DNA from: Gemmatimonadaceae bacterium
GTDB lineage: Bacteria; Gemmatimonadota; Gemmatimonadetes; Gemmatimonadales; Gemmatimonadaceae
DNA length: 5,474 nt
Assembly (NCBI GenBank): GCA_014378185.1
Contig: JACMOE010000128.1
Coordinates: 1 to 5,474 of the forward strand
Direction: 5' to 3'
The position numbers and the translations under genes were made by a program. Positions 5,044-5,474 of the stretch are shown in pieces (within the stretch, counting starts at the first letter, position 1; every line of letters starts with the position of its first letter). The notes beneath the pieces are model-generated. The model had not been told where the DNA came from. It saw nothing but the letters and a program-made list of their open reading frames with translations, and did not search any database.

Positions 5044-5474
5044 TCAGAAGGTTTGAATTGAATCGCGCCGCAGGGTGAAGCGTTCGATCACTCCCGGCAA
5101 CGCGGTGATGTCGTGCATCACCGCGTCCGCGCCGGAGGCCTCCATCTCCCCACGCGCAAACGCGCCCCAGGTCACGCCGACGGTGTAGACGCCGGCAGCG
5201 CGACCCGACTCGATATCGTGCGGGGAATCCCCGACGAAGAGAGCGTTCTCCGCGCTCGTGCCAAGGAGTGCCAGCGCGCGTTCGACGGGTTCCGGATGCG
5301 GCTTGTGGTTCACGCACGTATCGCAACCCACCACCACCGGAAAGATGTCGTTCAGCCCCACCAGTTCGAGGCCCTTCACCGCGAGCCAGTCCGACTTGCT
5401 CGTCACGACGGCCATGGGATGTCCCGCCGCTGCCAGTCCGCGCAGCATGGTGACGACGCCGTCGTACGCGTGGA
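5044..5474 (-). CDS. HAD-superfamily hydrolase, phosphoglycolate phosphatase-like (N-terminus beyond window)
   Basis: The last 142 residues of a HAD phosphatase; the reading frame is open to the right edge (first whole codon at 5472, reading HAYDGVVTML), so the ATG at 5448 is internal and the N-terminus, with the nucleophile motif DxD, is missing. Motif II is present as AVVTSK, where the Thr/Ser binds phosphate. The motif III lysine is in NHKPHPEPV, and motif IV is LFVGDSPHDIESGRAAG with the Mg-binding aspartates. The closing part, GVTWGAFARGEMEASGADAV, is typical of the Gph/PpaX-like phosphoglycolate and pyrophosphate phosphatases. The substrate cannot be decided from this part. The gene lies 48 nt before the sigma gene on the same strand and may be cotranscribed with it, though its metabolic role looks unrelated to the envelope genes. 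Confidence 0.93.
   Translation of the reverse strand, partial: HAYDGVVTMLRGLAAAGHPMAVVTSKSDWLAVKGLELVGLNDIFPVVVGCDTCVNHKPHPEPVERALALLGTSAENALFVGDSPHDIESGRAAGVYTVGVTWGAFARGEMEASGADAVMHDITALPGVIERFTLRRDSIQTF

Overview
The window is a GC-rich (about two-thirds G+C by eye) stretch of bacterial chromosome. It is densely packed, and almost everything lies on the minus strand. The combination of an ECF sigma factor, a zinc-finger anti-sigma factor and two secreted DUF4097 proteins, together with the Ala/Arg-rich composition, suggests a Gemmatimonadota-like environmental bacterium. That is an inference from gene style, not a demonstrated placement.

Layout from right to left, the direction of most transcription. 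The right edge holds the C-terminal two-thirds of a HAD-superfamily phosphatase of the phosphoglycolate phosphatase type (5044-5474). After a 48-nt gap comes a compact four-gene unit: ECF sigma factor (4426-4995), its membrane-bound zinc-finger anti-sigma factor (3623-4429, 4-nt ATGA overlap), a secreted DUF4097 protein with an Arg/Glu-rich helix and 'SGD' repeats (2602-3615, 7 nt downstream), and a second secreted DUF4097 protein with 'TVNG' repeats (1765-2574, 27 nt downstream). A Bax-inhibitor-1/YccA-type seven-helix membrane protein follows (1022-1696), probably with its own promoter in the 68-nt gap before it.

The left part is different. At 794-998 lies a broken remnant of an LmbE/PIG-L family deacetylase: its N-terminal HPDDE motif is joined, out of frame, to its C-terminal end, with the middle of the enzyme gone. 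A complete plus-strand pterin-4a-carbinolamine dehydratase gene (491-778) converges on it. Divergent from that gene is the start of a secreted or membrane-anchored protein with an HExxH zinc-protease signature (433 to the left edge, incomplete).

Functional reading: the sigma/anti-sigma pair is a transmembrane switch, and the two tandem DUF4097 proteins encoded directly behind it are the obvious candidates for its output or for partners of the periplasmic part of the anti-sigma factor. The two DUF4097 proteins share an 18-residue repeat spacing but use different turn motifs, which suggests a tandem duplication followed by divergence. The most noteworthy items are this four-gene envelope module, the paired repeat proteins with their charged-helix insertion, and the deleted LmbE gene.
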